Assembly: GCA_025964325.1 (NCBI GenBank)
Contig: JAOPZA010000167.1
Span: forward strand, 1-64,000
Reading direction: 5' to 3'
DNA: 64,000 nt
Source of the DNA: Conexibacter sp.
GTDB taxonomy: Bacteria; Actinomycetota; Thermoleophilia; Solirubrobacterales; Solirubrobacteraceae
Shown here: piece after piece, positions 24,828 through 33,837 of the stretch
How the letters are laid out: each line of letters starts with the position of its first letter
How positions within the stretch are numbered: the stretch's first letter is position 1
Translations under genes and position numbers: made by a program
The notes under the pieces: model-generated
The model's database searches: none
What the model was told of the DNA's origin: nothing
The model's input: the letters and a program-made list of their open reading frames with translations, nothing else

Positions 24828-27334
24828 GCGGGGCGGACCTCCACCAGTCGGGGCTGGTCGCCCAGCAGTTCGGTTGCGGACGACTCGGCGGTCGCCTCGC
24901 CGAGGAAGATCGTGCCCGCGGGGACGTTGCCGCGGAGCGTGACGGTCGCGCTGACCCGTGTCCCGTCCGCGCCCACCTCGACGCGGTCGCCGGTCACGAG
25001 GCCGAGGCGCTCGGCGTCGGCGGGCGAGATCTCGAGCTGCTGGCGCGCGGCGAGGAATCTCAGCGCGGGCGAGATCTCGACCTCGGTCGAGGCCCAGATC
25101 GAGCGGAAGGTGCCGAGCCGCAGCGCGCCGTTCGGCATCGGCGCGGGCGCCGGCGTGCCGGCGTCGAACGGTCCGGCCGGTGCCGCGGGCGCCGCCGCGG
25201 CGGCCTCGCGCTCCTGCCAGCGCACGCCGCGTCCGCCGATCTCCTCGAGCGTCAGACCGGCGTAGAACGGCACCGCGGCGACGAGCTGCTGCGTCGCCAT
25301 CGGGCCGGTCAGGACGCCGAGGTCGTGGCCGATCCGCTGCGCGATGTCGGTCAGCAGCTGCCATTCGGAGCGGACCATGCCGGGACGGCCGATCGCCGGG
25401 CGCAGCCGCTGGAGGCGGCCGTCGGGGTGCACGACGGTGCCCTCCTTCTCGGCGTAGGACTCGGCCGGGAAGACGACGGTCGCATGCTCGCGGATCGCGT
25501 CGGTCATCACCGAGGCGTGGGTGATGACGGTGCTCGCCCGCTCGAGCGCGCGCTCCCACAGGCGGCGGTCGGCATGCTCGCGCAGCGGGTCGCTGTGCAG
25601 CAGGTAGAGCGTCGTCAGCTCGCCGGCGGCGGCCGCGGCGGCGATCTCGCGCGCGCTCTTGCCATCGGCCTGGGTCGGTTCTGCCAGACCAGGCCCCGCG
25701 TTCGGCTGCACGCCGGCCTCGCGCAGGCCGCGGCCGTTCGTGCCCGCCGGCAGCTCGAGCAGGCCCGCGCCGGGGCGACCGTCGAGGCCGAGGCGGGCGG
25801 CGACGTTCAGCAGCGCCGGCAGCGCCGCGACGCCGAGCCGCTCGCCCCACACGATCACGACGTCCTCGCCGCCGTGGGCACCGCCGGCTCCATCGTCGGC
25901 GGAGCCGGAGTCGGCGGTCAGCATCGCGGCGAGCGCCAGCAGCGCCTTCGGATCCGCGTCGGCGGCCTCGGCGAGGGCGTCGAAGCCGTCGGCCCCGCTG
26001 AGCGCGGCGTCGAGCGCGGCCACGAACGCCTGCTCGGCGCCGGGCGCGTAGCGCAGCCACAGCTTCGCGTTCGGATCGAGCGCGCTCGGGCGGCTCGTCG
26101 CGACGGCGAGCTTGACGCCGTGGCGACGCACGCCTCTGCGGATCCGCAGGTCGAGGATCGGCGCGTCGTCGATCGGGTCGGTCCCGAGCACCAGCACCGT
26201 GTGCGCGAACTCGAGGTCGGGGACGGTCGCCTGCAGGCCGGGCGCGGCGAGCGCGCGCTGCAGCTCGAGCGGGACGGCGGCGCCGGTGGCGCGCGCGTCG
26301 ATGTGCGGCGAGTCGAGCGCCTCGCGCATGATCCGCTGGAGCAGGAAGCCCTCTTCGTTCGTGGTCTGGCCGCCGACGATCGCGCCGACCTTGCCCTTCG
26401 CCTTGGCGAGCGCGCCGGCCGCGGCCTCGAGCGCGCGCTCCCAGCTGACCGCGCGGAGCTCGTCGCCCTCGCGCACGAGCGGCTGGACGATCCGCTCCTC
26501 CGAGTGGATCGACTGGTAGGCGAAGCGGCCCTTGTCGCAGAGCCAGCCGTCGTCGACGCCGGCGTTCTCGCGCGCCAGCACCCGCAGGACGCGCTCGTCG
26601 CGGACCGTGAACTCGACGTTGCACTGCGCCGGGCAGAGCGTGCAGACGGAGCCGGCGCCCTCGATGTCCCACGGCCGAGCGCGGAAGCGGTACGCGCGCG
26701 AGGTGAGCGCGCCGACCGGGCACAGCTCGACGATGTTGCCGCTGAACGGCGCGACGTACGGATGCCCGTCGAACGTGCCGACGAACGAGTTCGCGCCGCG
26801 CTCGTGGAGGACCAGCTGGTAGTCCTCGCTGACCTCCTGGGAGAAGCGCACGCAGCGATAGCAGAGGATGCAGCGCTCGCGGTCGATCGCGATCAGCGGC
26901 GAGAGCTCGAGCGGCTTCTTGAAGTGCCGCTTGGGCTCGACCATGCGCGAGATGCCGCGGCCCCAGCCGAAGGTGATGTCCTGCAGCGGGCACTCGCCGC
27001 CCTTGTCGCAGACGGGGCAGTCGAGCGGATGGTTGACGAGCAGGAACTCGACGACCGAGTTCTGCGCCTCCTTCACGCGCTCGGTCTGCGTGTGGACGAC
27101 CATGCCGTCTCTGACGGGCGTGGAGCAGGCGGTCTGCAGTCTCGGGATGCCCTCGATCTCGACGAGGCACATGCGGCAGGCGCCGACCGGCTCGCCCAGC
27201 TTCGGCTCGTAGCAGAAGACCGGGATCTCGACGTCGCCGTACTTGGCGCCGTCGACCAGCATCGCGCCCTCGGGCGCCTCGACCTCCCGACCGTCGATCG
27301 AGAAGGTGACGAACTTGACCTCGGGGCGTGGCAT
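24824..27334 (-). CDS. nuoG: NADH-quinone oxidoreductase subunit G
   Basis: An 836-residue peripheral-arm subunit. The N-terminal 2Fe-2S domain has [20 protein letters not shown] and TACSTPV. Next come the His-Cys 4Fe-4S site [14 protein letters not shown], a ferredoxin-type site beginning [10 protein letters not shown], and the extra N7-type site [12 protein letters not shown]. The remainder is a molybdopterin-oxidoreductase-like fold without catalytic function, ending in a short domain with [13 protein letters not shown]. The stretch near residues 470-500 carries Gly-Ala-Asp-rich inserts. Start and stop both overlap neighbours (TGATG with nuoF, ATGA with nuoH). Confidence 0.95.
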   Translation of the reverse strand: MPRPEVKFVTFSIDGREVEAPEGAMLVDGAKYGDVEIPVFCYEPKLGEPVGACRMCLVEIEGIPRLQTACSTPVRDGMVVHTQTERVKEAQNSVVEFLLVNHPLDCPVCDKGGECPLQDITFGWGRGISRMVEPKRHFKKPLELSPLIAIDRERCILCYRCVRFSQEVSEDYQLVLHERGANSFVGTFDGHPYVAPFSGNIVELCPVGALTSRAYRFRARPWDIEGAGSVCTLCPAQCNVEFTVRDERVLRVLARENAGVDDGWLCDKGRFAYQSIHSEERIVQPLVREGDELRAVSWERALEAAAGALAKAKGKVGAIVGGQTTNEEGFLLQRIMREALDSPHIDARATGAAVPLELQRALAAPGLQATVPDLEFAHTVLVLGTDPIDDAPILDLRIRRGVRRHGVKLAVATSRPSALDPNAKLWLRYAPGAEQAFVAALDAALSGADGFDALAEAADADPKALLALAAMLTADSGSADDGAGGAHGGEDVVIVWGERLGVAALPALLNVAARLGLDGRPGAGLLELPAGTNGRGLREAGVQPNAGPGLAEPTQADGKSAREIAAAAAAGELTTLYLLHSDPLREHADRRLWERALERASTVITHASVMTDAIREHATVVFPAESYAEKEGTVVHPDGRLQRLRPAIGRPGMVRSEWQLLTDIAQRIGHDLGVLTGPMATQQLVAAVPFYAGLTLEEIGGRGVRWQEREAAAAAPAAPAGPFDAGTPAPAPMPNGALRLGTFRSIWASTEVEISPALRFLAARQQLEISPADAERLGLVTGDRVEVGADGTRVSATVTLRGNVPAGTIFLGEATAESSATELLGDQPRLVEVRPA

Positions 27335-28644
27335 CAGTTGCCGACTCCGGCGATCTCGACCTCGGACGGCTCCGGCGGGGCGCCGAGGCCGGCGCGGAAG
27401 CGGGCCTCCTCGATGTGCTGCTCGAACTCGCCGCGGAATCTGGCGACCATCGAGCCAAGCGGCATCGCCATCGCGTCGCCGAGGACGCAGAGGCAGTTGC
27501 CCATGATCTGCTGCTGGACCGAGGCGATGATGTCGAGGTCCATCGGCGTCGCCTCGCCCGTCTCGAGGCGCTCGAGCATCTTGACGGTCCAGTTCGTGCC
27601 CTCGCGGCACGGCGTGCACTTGCCGCACGACTCGTGCTTGTAGAACTTCGCCAGCTTCAGCGCGACGTCGATCACGGGGACCGAGTCGTCCACCACGATG
27701 ATCGCTCCGGAGCCGAGCATCGAGCCGGCCTGCGCGAGCGTGTTGAAGTCGTAGGCGAGGTCGAGGTCCTCCGGCAGCAGCACCGGCGAGGACGAGCCGC
27801 CCGGGAACCAGAATCTGATCTCGCGGCCGGGGAAGGGGCCGCCGGCGAGGTCGTAGATGATCTCGCGCGCGGGCGTTCCGAGCGTGATCTCGAAGTTGCC
27901 CGGGCTCTGGACGTTGCCGGAGACGGAGACGAGCTTCGTGCCGGTCGAGGACTCGGTGCCGATCTTGGCGTAGTTCTCGCCGCCCATCCGGATGATGTGC
28001 GGGACGGTCGCGAGCGTCTCGACGTTGTTGATCAGCGTCGGACCCTGGTAGAGGCCCTGGTTGGCGGGGAACGGCGGCTTCAGCCGCGGGTTGCCGCGCT
28101 TGCCCTCGAGCGAGTCGAGCAGGCCGGTCTCCTCGCCGCAGATGTAGGCGCCCGCGCCGCGGTGCAGCACGAGCGAGAGCGACAGCTCCGAGCCGAGGAT
28201 CCGCTCGCCCAGGTAGCCGGCCTCGCGCGCCTGCGCGATCGCGGCCTCGAGGATGTCGGCCTGCAGCTCGTACTCGCCGCGGATGTAGATGAAGGAGCGG
28301 TTCGCGTCGGCCGCGTAGGCGGCGATCACCATGCCTTCGATCAGCATGTGCGGGCTCTTCTGCATCAGCTCGCGGTCCTTGAACGTGCCCGGCTCGGACT
28401 CGTCCGCGTTGCACACGAGGTACTTGTCCATCGTGCCCTTTGGCAGGAAGGACGCCTTTCTGCCCATCGCGAAGCCGGCGCCGCCGCGACCGCGCAGGCC
28501 GGAGTCGAGCAGGTTCTGCAGGACCTCCTCGCGCGACATCTGCAGCGCGCGGCGCAGCGACGAGTAGCCGCCGCGGCGCTCGTAGACCTGGAGCGTGGCG
28601 AGGCCCGGCTCGTCGATGTCGTCGAACAGGATGTGCTGGCTCAT
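27334..28644 (-). CDS. nuoF: NADH-quinone oxidoreductase subunit F
   Basis: A 436-residue NADH- and FMN-binding subunit where electrons enter. Visible are the FMN/NADH region GLRGRGGAGFAMGRK, NADESEPGTFKDR, AGAYICGEETGLLDSLEG, and the N3 cluster SCGKCTPCREGT with a distal Cys in GNCLCVLGD. Its ATG overlaps the nuoE stop (ATGA). Several arginines use AGA, for example in IRFWF. Confidence 0.97.
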   Translation of the reverse strand: MSQHILFDDIDEPGLATLQVYERRGGYSSLRRALQMSREEVLQNLLDSGLRGRGGAGFAMGRKASFLPKGTMDKYLVCNADESEPGTFKDRELMQKSPHMLIEGMVIAAYAADANRSFIYIRGEYELQADILEAAIAQAREAGYLGERILGSELSLSLVLHRGAGAYICGEETGLLDSLEGKRGNPRLKPPFPANQGLYQGPTLINNVETLATVPHIIRMGGENYAKIGTESSTGTKLVSVSGNVQSPGNFEITLGTPAREIIYDLAGGPFPGREIRFWFPGGSSSPVLLPEDLDLAYDFNTLAQAGSMLGSGAIIVVDDSVPVIDVALKLAKFYKHESCGKCTPCREGTNWTVKMLERLETGEATPMDLDIIASVQQQIMGNCLCVLGDAMAMPLGSMVARFRGEFEQHIEEARFRAGLGAPPEPSEVEIAGVGN

Positions 28645-29288
28645 GCGCGTGCGTCCTCGTCGCGGGTGGCGGAGCGACGCGCTCCGGGATCGACGCTCCT
28701 GCGCCTGCGGATGTTCTTCTCCTCCAGCACCGGGCGACCGGCGCGCAGGTCCTCCACGATCCGCTCGGCGTCGGCCAGCTCGAGCGGGCCGACGTACTCG
28801 CCGTCGATCGAGGCCATCGGCGCGATGTCGCAGGCGCCGAGGCACTCGAACGAGCGGATGTTGAAGTCGGGGTCGCCGGCGGCGGCGTCGACGATCGCGT
28901 CGTGCACGGCGTCGGCGCCGCGCAGCGAGCACGAGATGTTCGTGCAGACGAAGATCCGATGACGGCCGACCGGCTCCATGTAGAACATGTCGTAGAAGGT
29001 GGCGACCGCGGTCAGGTAGCCGGGCGTCAGCCGCATCACGCAGGCGACCTGCTCGAGCGCCTCGGGCGAGCACCAGCCGTGCAGCTTCTGCGCCGCGTGC
29101 AGCGCCGGGATCGCGGCCGAGCGGAAGTCGGGGTACTTCGCCATCGCCGCCTCGATCTCCGAGCGCAGCTCCGGCGGGACCGGCGTCGTCGCCGGATCCG
29201 GGACGCCGGCGGGCGCCTTCGTGAGGTCGACGGCGTCGTCCCAGCCAGGGATGCGGGAGCCGTGGCCGAAGCGGGCGACGTCACTCAT
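28641..29288 (-). CDS. nuoE: NADH-quinone oxidoreductase subunit E
   Basis: A 215-residue thioredoxin-fold subunit with the N1a 2Fe-2S cluster. Cysteine ligands lie in VCTNISCSL and SFECLGACDIAPM. The helical N-terminal part includes YPDFRSAAIPALHAAQKLHGWCSPEAL. About 30 extra C-terminal residues are basic and polar (NIRRRRSVDPGARRSATRD) and would extend beyond the usual fold. It begins 85 bp after nuoD, the largest gap in the operon's first half, which is filled by two hairpins. Confidence 0.95.
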   Translation of the reverse strand: MSDVARFGHGSRIPGWDDAVDLTKAPAGVPDPATTPVPPELRSEIEAAMAKYPDFRSAAIPALHAAQKLHGWCSPEALEQVACVMRLTPGYLTAVATFYDMFYMEPVGRHRIFVCTNISCSLRGADAVHDAIVDAAAGDPDFNIRSFECLGACDIAPMASIDGEYVGPLELADAERIVEDLRAGRPVLEEKNIRRRRSVDPGARRSATRDEDARA

Positions 29289-29305
29289 GGGTCGACCTCC
29301 GCGTC

Positions 29306-29335
29306 GGAAGAACGAGCCCCTGGGCGAGTTCTTCC
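29306..29335 (-). repeat. Hairpin 1 in the nuoD-nuoE gap
   Basis: GGAAGAAC (29306-29313) pairs with GTTCTTCC (29328-29335); inside, GCCC pairs with GGGC after a symmetric 2x2 internal loop. It lies 18 bp before the nuoE start codon on the transcript. Confidence 0.6.
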
Positions 29336-29337
29336 AA

Positions 29338-29370
29338 CGGAACCGCGAGGCCCCTGGCCGAGCTGTTCCG
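29338..29370 (-). repeat. Hairpin 2 in the nuoD-nuoE gap
   Basis: CGGAAC (29338-29343) pairs with GTTCCG (29365-29370), with inner GGCC/GGCC and a 3-base loop. Its outer and inner arms resemble hairpin 1, as if duplicated. It begins 4 bp after the nuoD stop. Confidence 0.6.
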
Positions 29371-29373
29371 CAT

Positions 29374-30648
29374 CTAGCGGTCCACCCCTCCGAGGATCGG
29401 GTCGATCATCGCGAGCGTCGCGACGAGGTCGGCGATGTACGAGCCGCGCGTCGCGGGCGCCGTCATCTGCAGGTTGTGGAACGAGGGGTCGCGCATGTGC
29501 ACGCGCGCCGGCTTCGAGGAGCCGTCGGAGCGCACGAAGCAGCCGAGCTCTCCGCGCGGCGACTCGATCGGGTAGTAGATCTCGCCCGGCGGGACGCGGA
29601 AGCCCTCGGTCACGAGCTTGAAGTGGTGGATCAGCGCCTCCATCGAGGTCGCCAGCTCGTGGCGCGGCGGCAGCGCGACCTTGCGGTCCTCGGTGATGAA
29701 CGGCCCCTCGGGCAGCCCGTCGAGCGCCTGGTCGATGATGTCGCACGACTCGTAGATCTCGGCGTGGCGCACGCGGTAGCGGTCGTAGTTGTCGCCCGTC
29801 GCGCCGACCGGGATTCTGAAGGCGAAGTGGTCGTAGGACGAGTACGGCGCGGCCTTGCGCAGGTCCCACGGGTTCCCGGCGGCGCGCAGCAGCGGGCCGG
29901 TGACGCCGAGGTCGAGCAGCGTGTCGGCGTCGAGCACGCCGGTGTGGCGCAGGCGCTGGAGCACGATCTCGTTCTTGTCGAGCAGCGCCGCGTACTGGTC
30001 GGCGCGCGTGCGCATCGTCTTCGTGAATCTGCGGACCCGCTCGACCCACCCTCTCGGCACGTCCTCGATGACGCCGCCGACCTGGAAGTAGCGCGTGTGG
30101 ATGCGCTGGCCGGACGACATCTCGAAGAGGTCGAGGATCGTCTCGCGCTCGCGGAAGCAGTACCACCAGACCGAGATCGCGCCGAGGTCGATCGCGCTCG
30201 TGCCGAGCCAGATCAGGTGCGAGACGATGCGGTTCAGCTCGAGGTGGATCACGCGCAGGTACTGGGCGCGCGCCGGCACCTCGATGTCGAGCAGCTTCTC
30301 GACCGCGCCGCAGTAGGCCATCGCGTTGAAGTAGTAGGAGACGTAGTCCATCCGCTCGATGACGGGGATGACCTTCCAGTACGCCTTCTGCTCGGCCGTC
30401 TTCTCGATTCCGGTGTGGACGTAGCCGATGATCGGCTTGACGTCGCGCACGACCTCGGCCTCGAGCGTCAGGATCAGGCGCAGCACCCCGTGCGTCGAGG
30501 GGTGGTGGGGGCCCATGTTGATCGTCAGCAGCTCGGTGTCGGGCGCGTCCGTCGCCGGGCTCGAGGAGAGCGTGATCGACTCCTCCTGCTTGCGGTAGTC
30601 GCTGATCGCCGCGCTCGCCCCGGCGGGGGTCTCGGTCGTGTCGGTCAC
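29374..30648 (-). CDS. nuoD: NADH-quinone oxidoreductase subunit D
   Basis: A 424-residue quinone-site subunit, related to [NiFe] hydrogenase large subunits but lacking their metal cysteines. It has INMGPHHPSTHGVLRL, GYVHTGIEKTAE, and ends DPILGGVDR, the usual C-terminus. The N-terminal 45 residues are polar and variable. GTG at 30648 is the start, overlapping the nuoC stop in GTGA; no ATG lies nearby in frame. Arg codons AGA occur in RRFTKT and FRIPVG. Confidence 0.96.
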   Translation of the reverse strand: MTDTTETPAGASAAISDYRKQEESITLSSSPATDAPDTELLTINMGPHHPSTHGVLRLILTLEAEVVRDVKPIIGYVHTGIEKTAEQKAYWKVIPVIERMDYVSYYFNAMAYCGAVEKLLDIEVPARAQYLRVIHLELNRIVSHLIWLGTSAIDLGAISVWWYCFRERETILDLFEMSSGQRIHTRYFQVGGVIEDVPRGWVERVRRFTKTMRTRADQYAALLDKNEIVLQRLRHTGVLDADTLLDLGVTGPLLRAAGNPWDLRKAAPYSSYDHFAFRIPVGATGDNYDRYRVRHAEIYESCDIIDQALDGLPEGPFITEDRKVALPPRHELATSMEALIHHFKLVTEGFRVPPGEIYYPIESPRGELGCFVRSDGSSKPARVHMRDPSFHNLQMTAPATRGSYIADLVATLAMIDPILGGVDR

Positions 30649-31154
30649 TCGTACCACCGCGGCGATCTGTCCTCGTTGTAGGTGAAGAGGACGGGCTCGC
30701 CGCCGACCGGGAAGTCGCGCCGCTGCGGATAGCCCTCGTAGTCCTCGGGCATCAGGATGCGGCGCAGGTCGGGGTGGCCGTCGAAGATCACGCCGAACAT
30801 GTCGTAGACCTCGCGCTCGGGATGGTTCGCACCCGACCACAGGTCGACGACGCTGGAGACGTGCGGGTCGGCGAGCGGCACGCGGATCTTCACGCCGATG
30901 CGGTCGACGCGGTCCATGTCGAGCAGCTGGTAGTGGACGCCGAGGCGCGGCTCGTCCGGGTAGTAGTCGACGCCGTGCAGGCTGGCGAGGAAGCGGTAGC
31001 CGCGCTCGCGCAGCGCGACGAGCGTCTCGTGCAGCTTCGCGGGATCGGCGATCAGCGTCGCCTCGTCACGGAAGTAGAGGGTGTCGAGGACGCTGTCCCC
31101 CACCTTGTCGCGGAGGTCCTGAGCGATCAGCTCGAGACCGGTCGCGTCAGGCAC
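30645..31154 (-). CDS. nuoC: NADH-quinone oxidoreductase subunit C
   Basis: A 169-residue peripheral-arm subunit. The conserved C-terminal signature is [44 protein letters not shown]. NuoC and NuoD are separate here, unlike the E. coli fusion. It overlaps the end of nuoB by 8 bp and nuoD by 4 bp. Confidence 0.96.
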   Translation of the reverse strand: MPDATGLELIAQDLRDKVGDSVLDTLYFRDEATLIADPAKLHETLVALRERGYRFLASLHGVDYYPDEPRLGVHYQLLDMDRVDRIGVKIRVPLADPHVSSVVDLWSGANHPEREVYDMFGVIFDGHPDLRRILMPEDYEGYPQRRDFPVGGEPVLFTYNEDRSPRWYE

Positions 31155-31860
31155 CCTGGGTCTCCCCGCTCTGGAAGACGTTGATCGCGTTGACCCCTGG
31201 CAGGTCGGCGTCGCCGACGACCTCCTCGGTGCCGACCGCGTCGTAGCGCTCGCGCCAGCCGTCGGGCGCGTCGCCCTGGATTCTCGAGCGCAGCTTGAGG
31301 ACGCCGTGCATGAGCGCCTCGGGGCGCGGCGGACAGCCCGGCACGTGCACGTCGATCGGCATGAACTTGTCGGCGGGGACGATCGCGTAGTTGTTGAAGA
31401 CGCCCATCGAGGAGCAGCAGGCGCCCATCGCGATCGCCCAGCGGGGCTCGAGCATCTGGTCGTAGATGCGACGGATGACCGGCGCCATCTTGATCGAGAC
31501 GCGGCCGGAGAGGATCAGCAGGTCCGCCTGCCGCGGCGAGGCGCGGAACGCCTCCGAGCCGAAGCGCGCGCTGTCGAGGCGGGCGGCCGGCAGCGACATC
31601 ATCTCGATCGCGCAGCAGGCGAGGCCGAAGGTGGCCGGGAACATCGAGTTCCCGCGCGCCCACGCGAGCGCCTTGTCGAGCGTCGTCGTGAGCACGCGCT
31701 CCTCCACGTACGCCTGCAGCTCGTCGTCGGGGATGTCCCCGCGGAGCATGTCGCGCGCACGCAGCTGACGGACCCGGAAGCCGAGGTCGTCGCCGCCGCC
31801 TGCGGCGGCGGTCGGGACGGCTGCGCCGTCCCCGTGAAGCTTGTCTCGTGTCACTTCCAT
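31147..31860 (-). CDS. nuoB: NADH-quinone oxidoreductase subunit B
   Basis: A 237-residue subunit carrying cluster N2, the last before quinone. The tandem-Cys motif [11 protein letters not shown] and the later GACCSSMG and [11 protein letters not shown] give the four ligands. About 70 residues precede the conserved core ([16 protein letters not shown]); the first 20 ([20 protein letters not shown]) are low-complexity. The ATG at 31860 lies inside the last codons of nuoA (10-bp overlap). Confidence 0.96.
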   Translation of the reverse strand: MEVTRDKLHGDGAAVPTAAAGGGDDLGFRVRQLRARDMLRGDIPDDELQAYVEERVLTTTLDKALAWARGNSMFPATFGLACCAIEMMSLPAARLDSARFGSEAFRASPRQADLLILSGRVSIKMAPVIRRIYDQMLEPRWAIAMGACCSSMGVFNNYAIVPADKFMPIDVHVPGCPPRPEALMHGVLKLRSRIQGDAPDGWRERYDAVGTEEVVGDADLPGVNAINVFQSGETQGA

Positions 31861-32216
31861 TCGAGCGCCCCCCGGCGCCAGACATAGACGAAGGCCACCG
31901 CCAGCAGCACGATGAAGACGATCGTCTCCCCCAGTGCGAACGTCCCGAACGCCTTCAACTCCACGGCGATCGGGTAGAGGAAGATGACTTCGATGTCGAA
32001 GAGGATGAACAGCATCGCGACCAGGTAGAAGCTGATCCCGAAGCGGAAGTTCTTCTGTACCTCCGAGGGCAGGCCGCACTCGTAGGGCGAGAGTTGGGAC
32101 TGTCTCGAAGTGCTTCGACGCTTCGGACCGAGGAGGTTCGGAGCGACGCCGAAGAGGGCGCCGACGAGGGCGCCTATCACCACGAAGACGAGTGCTGGTC
32201 CGTAGGACGTGAGCAC
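31851..32216 (-). CDS. nuoA: NADH-quinone oxidoreductase subunit A
   Basis: A 121-residue membrane subunit with three helices ([55 protein letters not shown]). The loop YECGLPSE carries the conserved cysteine and acidic residue near the quinone site. The GTG at 32216 is favoured because an extended -10 box ends 9 bases before it and the residual N-terminus fits the family; a GTG 14 codons earlier would lie upstream of that box. First gene of the fourteen-gene operon. Confidence 0.93.
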   Translation of the reverse strand: MLTSYGPALVFVVIGALVGALFGVAPNLLGPKRRSTSRQSQLSPYECGLPSEVQKNFRFGISFYLVAMLFILFDIEVIFLYPIAVELKAFGTFALGETIVFIVLLAVAFVYVWRRGALEWK

Positions 32217-32225
32217 GACAGCCGG

Positions 32226-32234
32226 GTTATAGCA
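32226..32234 (-). promoter_or_regulatory. Extended -10 promoter of the nuo operon
   Basis: On the minus strand this reads TGCTATAAC. TATAAC ends 9 bases before the nuoA GTG, so the transcript would start within about three bases of the start codon. A poor -35 (TTACAA, 18 bp upstream) fits an extended -10 promoter. Confidence 0.6.
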
Positions 32235-32251
32235 CCGAAGATGGCAAGCTT

Positions 32252-32266
32252 GTAACACGCTGTTAC
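32252..32266. promoter_or_regulatory. 15-bp palindrome upstream of nuoA
   Basis: GTAACA-CGC-TGTTAC is a perfect inverted repeat overlapping the -35 region of the nuo promoter and lying 44 bp before the divergent membrane-protein gene. Its position fits a repressor site controlling Complex I. Confidence 0.55.
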
Positions 32267-32309
32267 TTAGTGCTTAAAGCCTCAACTACATCGTGCTGAA
32301 AGGCGCAAT

Positions 32310-32762
32310 ATGCCCACTGTCCACCTCGTCGTCGGGTCGCTGCTCGTCGCCCTCAACCTCGCAGCCGGAATCTGGGGCGCCTGGCGTTGGTATCGCGTCG
32401 AGCCGAGCCCCGCGTTCTGGACCCTGCTGCGCGCCGGCCAGGTGGCGATCGTCGTGCAGGTGCTGCTCGGGGCGCTGCTGCTCGTGCTCGGGCACAAGCC
32501 GAAGGGCGACCTCCACATCCTCTACGGCGTGCTGCCGCTGGCCGTCTCCTTCATCGCCGAGCAGCTGCGGATCACCTCGGCCGACGCGATCCTCGCCGCC
32601 CGCGGCCACAGATCGGCGCAGGATGTCGGGAGGCTGCCGGAGCAGGAGCAACGCGTCGTCGTGCTGTCGATCGTGCGCCGCGAGATGGGCGTGATGGCCC
32701 TCTCGTGCTTCGTCGTCGTCGCGCTGGCCGTGCGTGCCGCGACGACGAGCGGCGGCCTGTAG
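32310..32762 (+). CDS. Small integral membrane protein, function unknown
   Basis: A 150-residue protein with four hydrophobic segments (about 4-25, 43-61, 71-85 and 125-145). Polar landmarks are YRVEPSPAFWTLLRAGQ, LGHKPKGDLHILYGVLPL with a possible haem- or metal-type His, and a cytoplasmic loop RGHRSAQDVGRLPEQEQR. I do not recognise a family. It is divergent from nuoA, sharing the palindrome region, and may be co-regulated with respiration; this is inference only. Confidence 0.7.
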   Translation: MPTVHLVVGSLLVALNLAAGIWGAWRWYRVEPSPAFWTLLRAGQVAIVVQVLLGALLLVLGHKPKGDLHILYGVLPLAVSFIAEQLRITSADAILAARGHRSAQDVGRLPEQEQRVVVLSIVRREMGVMALSCFVVVALAVRAATTSGGL

Positions 32763-32774
32763 GAGCGCTGGGAG

Positions 32775-32800
32775 GAGAGGGCCCCGGCGCCGGCGCTCTC
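32775..32800 (+). terminator. Possible terminator after the small membrane protein
   Basis: GAGAG and CTCTC arms flank a GC-rich self-complementary core (CCGGCGCCGG), 13 bp after the stop codon and before a convergent gene. The stem is imperfect and no U-run follows. Confidence 0.35.
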
Positions 32801-32893
32801 ATGGTTGCCGCCGTAGAGGACGATCGAGGTGAAGATCGTCTCGGCCGGCGCCGGGGGTGGACAGATGTTCGCCGCCGGCGGGCCGGTTCCTTC

Positions 32894-33274
32894 TCACCGA
32901 GCGTTCAGCGTGCCGCGCTGACCGAGCGTGTCGTGGCGGTCGAGCGGATCGCTCGTGAGGTAGTCGCCGGGCGCCAACGTGACGACGACGCGCGTGCGCT
33001 GACCTGGCGGCAGCGGCGGGCTCGCCGCCACCACGCGCGAGCCGCGGGCCGCCGTCAGCTGCAGGCGGTGCGCGATCGTCCCGGCGTTGTGCACGTCGAG
33101 GACGATCCGGCCGGCGCGGATTTCCACGTCCTGCGGCGAGATCCGGTACTCCGAGAGCGTCACGGGCAGGGTCGTTCCGGTGCGAGCGACGGCGGCGGGC
33201 TTCCCGCACGCGCAGCACGCGAGCGCGACCGCGGCGCCCGCCGCCGCGAGCAGGGGCGAGGAGAGGGAGAGCAT
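32894..33274 (-). CDS. Cupredoxin-like lipoprotein
   Basis: A 126-residue exported protein. A hydrophobic signal ends in a lipobox-like LACCAC near residues 18-22. The mature part, SEYRISPQDVEIRAGRIVLDVHNAGTIAHRLQL, resembles the beta-sandwich of cupredoxin-like domains (as in cytochrome-oxidase-associated and sulfocyanin-like proteins), with His in AHRLQL but no obvious Cys-His-Met copper loop. It may therefore bind no copper. ATG at 33274 follows GAGAGGGAGAG-rich sequence on the other strand; it is divergent from a cytochrome c lipoprotein 34 bp away. Confidence 0.65.
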   Translation of the reverse strand: MLSLSSPLLAAAGAAVALACCACGKPAAVARTGTTLPVTLSEYRISPQDVEIRAGRIVLDVHNAGTIAHRLQLTAARGSRVVAASPPLPPGQRTRVVVTLAPGDYLTSDPLDRHDTLGQRGTLNAR

Positions 33275-33292
33275 CGCGGCGGGATTCTTTCG

Positions 33293-33298
33293 TATAGT
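33293..33298 (+). promoter_or_regulatory. -10 element of the cytochrome c gene (leaderless type)
   Basis: TATAGT ends 10 bases before the ATG at 33309, in the 34-bp gap between divergent lipoprotein genes. Confidence 0.45.
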
Positions 33299-33308
33299 CC
33301 CGGACCGC

Positions 33309-33815
33309 ATGACGCGCCTGACGAAGTCGATCATCCTCGCGGCCGCCGCTCTCGTGCTCGCCTTCGCCCTGACGGCGTGCGGCGAGGAGAAGCTGCAGGT
33401 CGCCCAGAGCAATCCGGCGCACCGCGGCGCCGAGCTCTTCAAGCAGCGCTGCGCCGGCTGCCACACGCTGAGCACCGCCGGCACGCGCGGCTCCGCCACG
33501 AACATCCGCACCCGCGAGCGCACCGACGGCCCGAACTTCACGGTTCGCGCCGAATGCGTCGAGCGCGTGCTCTACGCGCTCGAGAACGGCGGCTTCTCCG
33601 GCGCGATCATGCCGCAGAACATCGTCGTCGGCCCCGATGCCCAGGCGGTCGCGGACTTCGTCGCGAAGTACGCCGGCAGAGGTCGCCCGACGCGGCCACC
33701 GGGCGACGGCAACGCTGCCAACGGCTACCACTGCACGTCGTCGAGCAGCTCCGGCAACAACGGCACCGGCGCCGGCGCGACCACGGGCGCCGCCGGCGCC
33801 ACCAACGGCGGCTAG
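33309..33815 (+). CDS. Cytochrome c lipoprotein, class I
   Basis: A 168-residue exported c-type cytochrome. The signal peptide ends LTACGEE, a lipobox that would anchor it by Cys22. The haem site is CAGCH in FKQRCAGCHTLSTAGT, and the distal Met lies in GAIMPQNIV, about 65 residues later. The last 40 residues are a Gly/Ser/Thr/Asn-rich tail. It likely shuttles electrons on the outer face of the membrane, near the nuo operon but not part of it. It has its own -10 box; serS follows after 22 bp. Confidence 0.88.
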   Translation: MTRLTKSIILAAAALVLAFALTACGEEKLQVAQSNPAHRGAELFKQRCAGCHTLSTAGTRGSATNIRTRERTDGPNFTVRAECVERVLYALENGGFSGAIMPQNIVVGPDAQAVADFVAKYAGRGRPTRPPGDGNAANGYHCTSSSSSGNNGTGAGATTGAAGATNGG

Positions 33816-33837
33816 CAGCGGCCGGGCCGCTTGCGCC

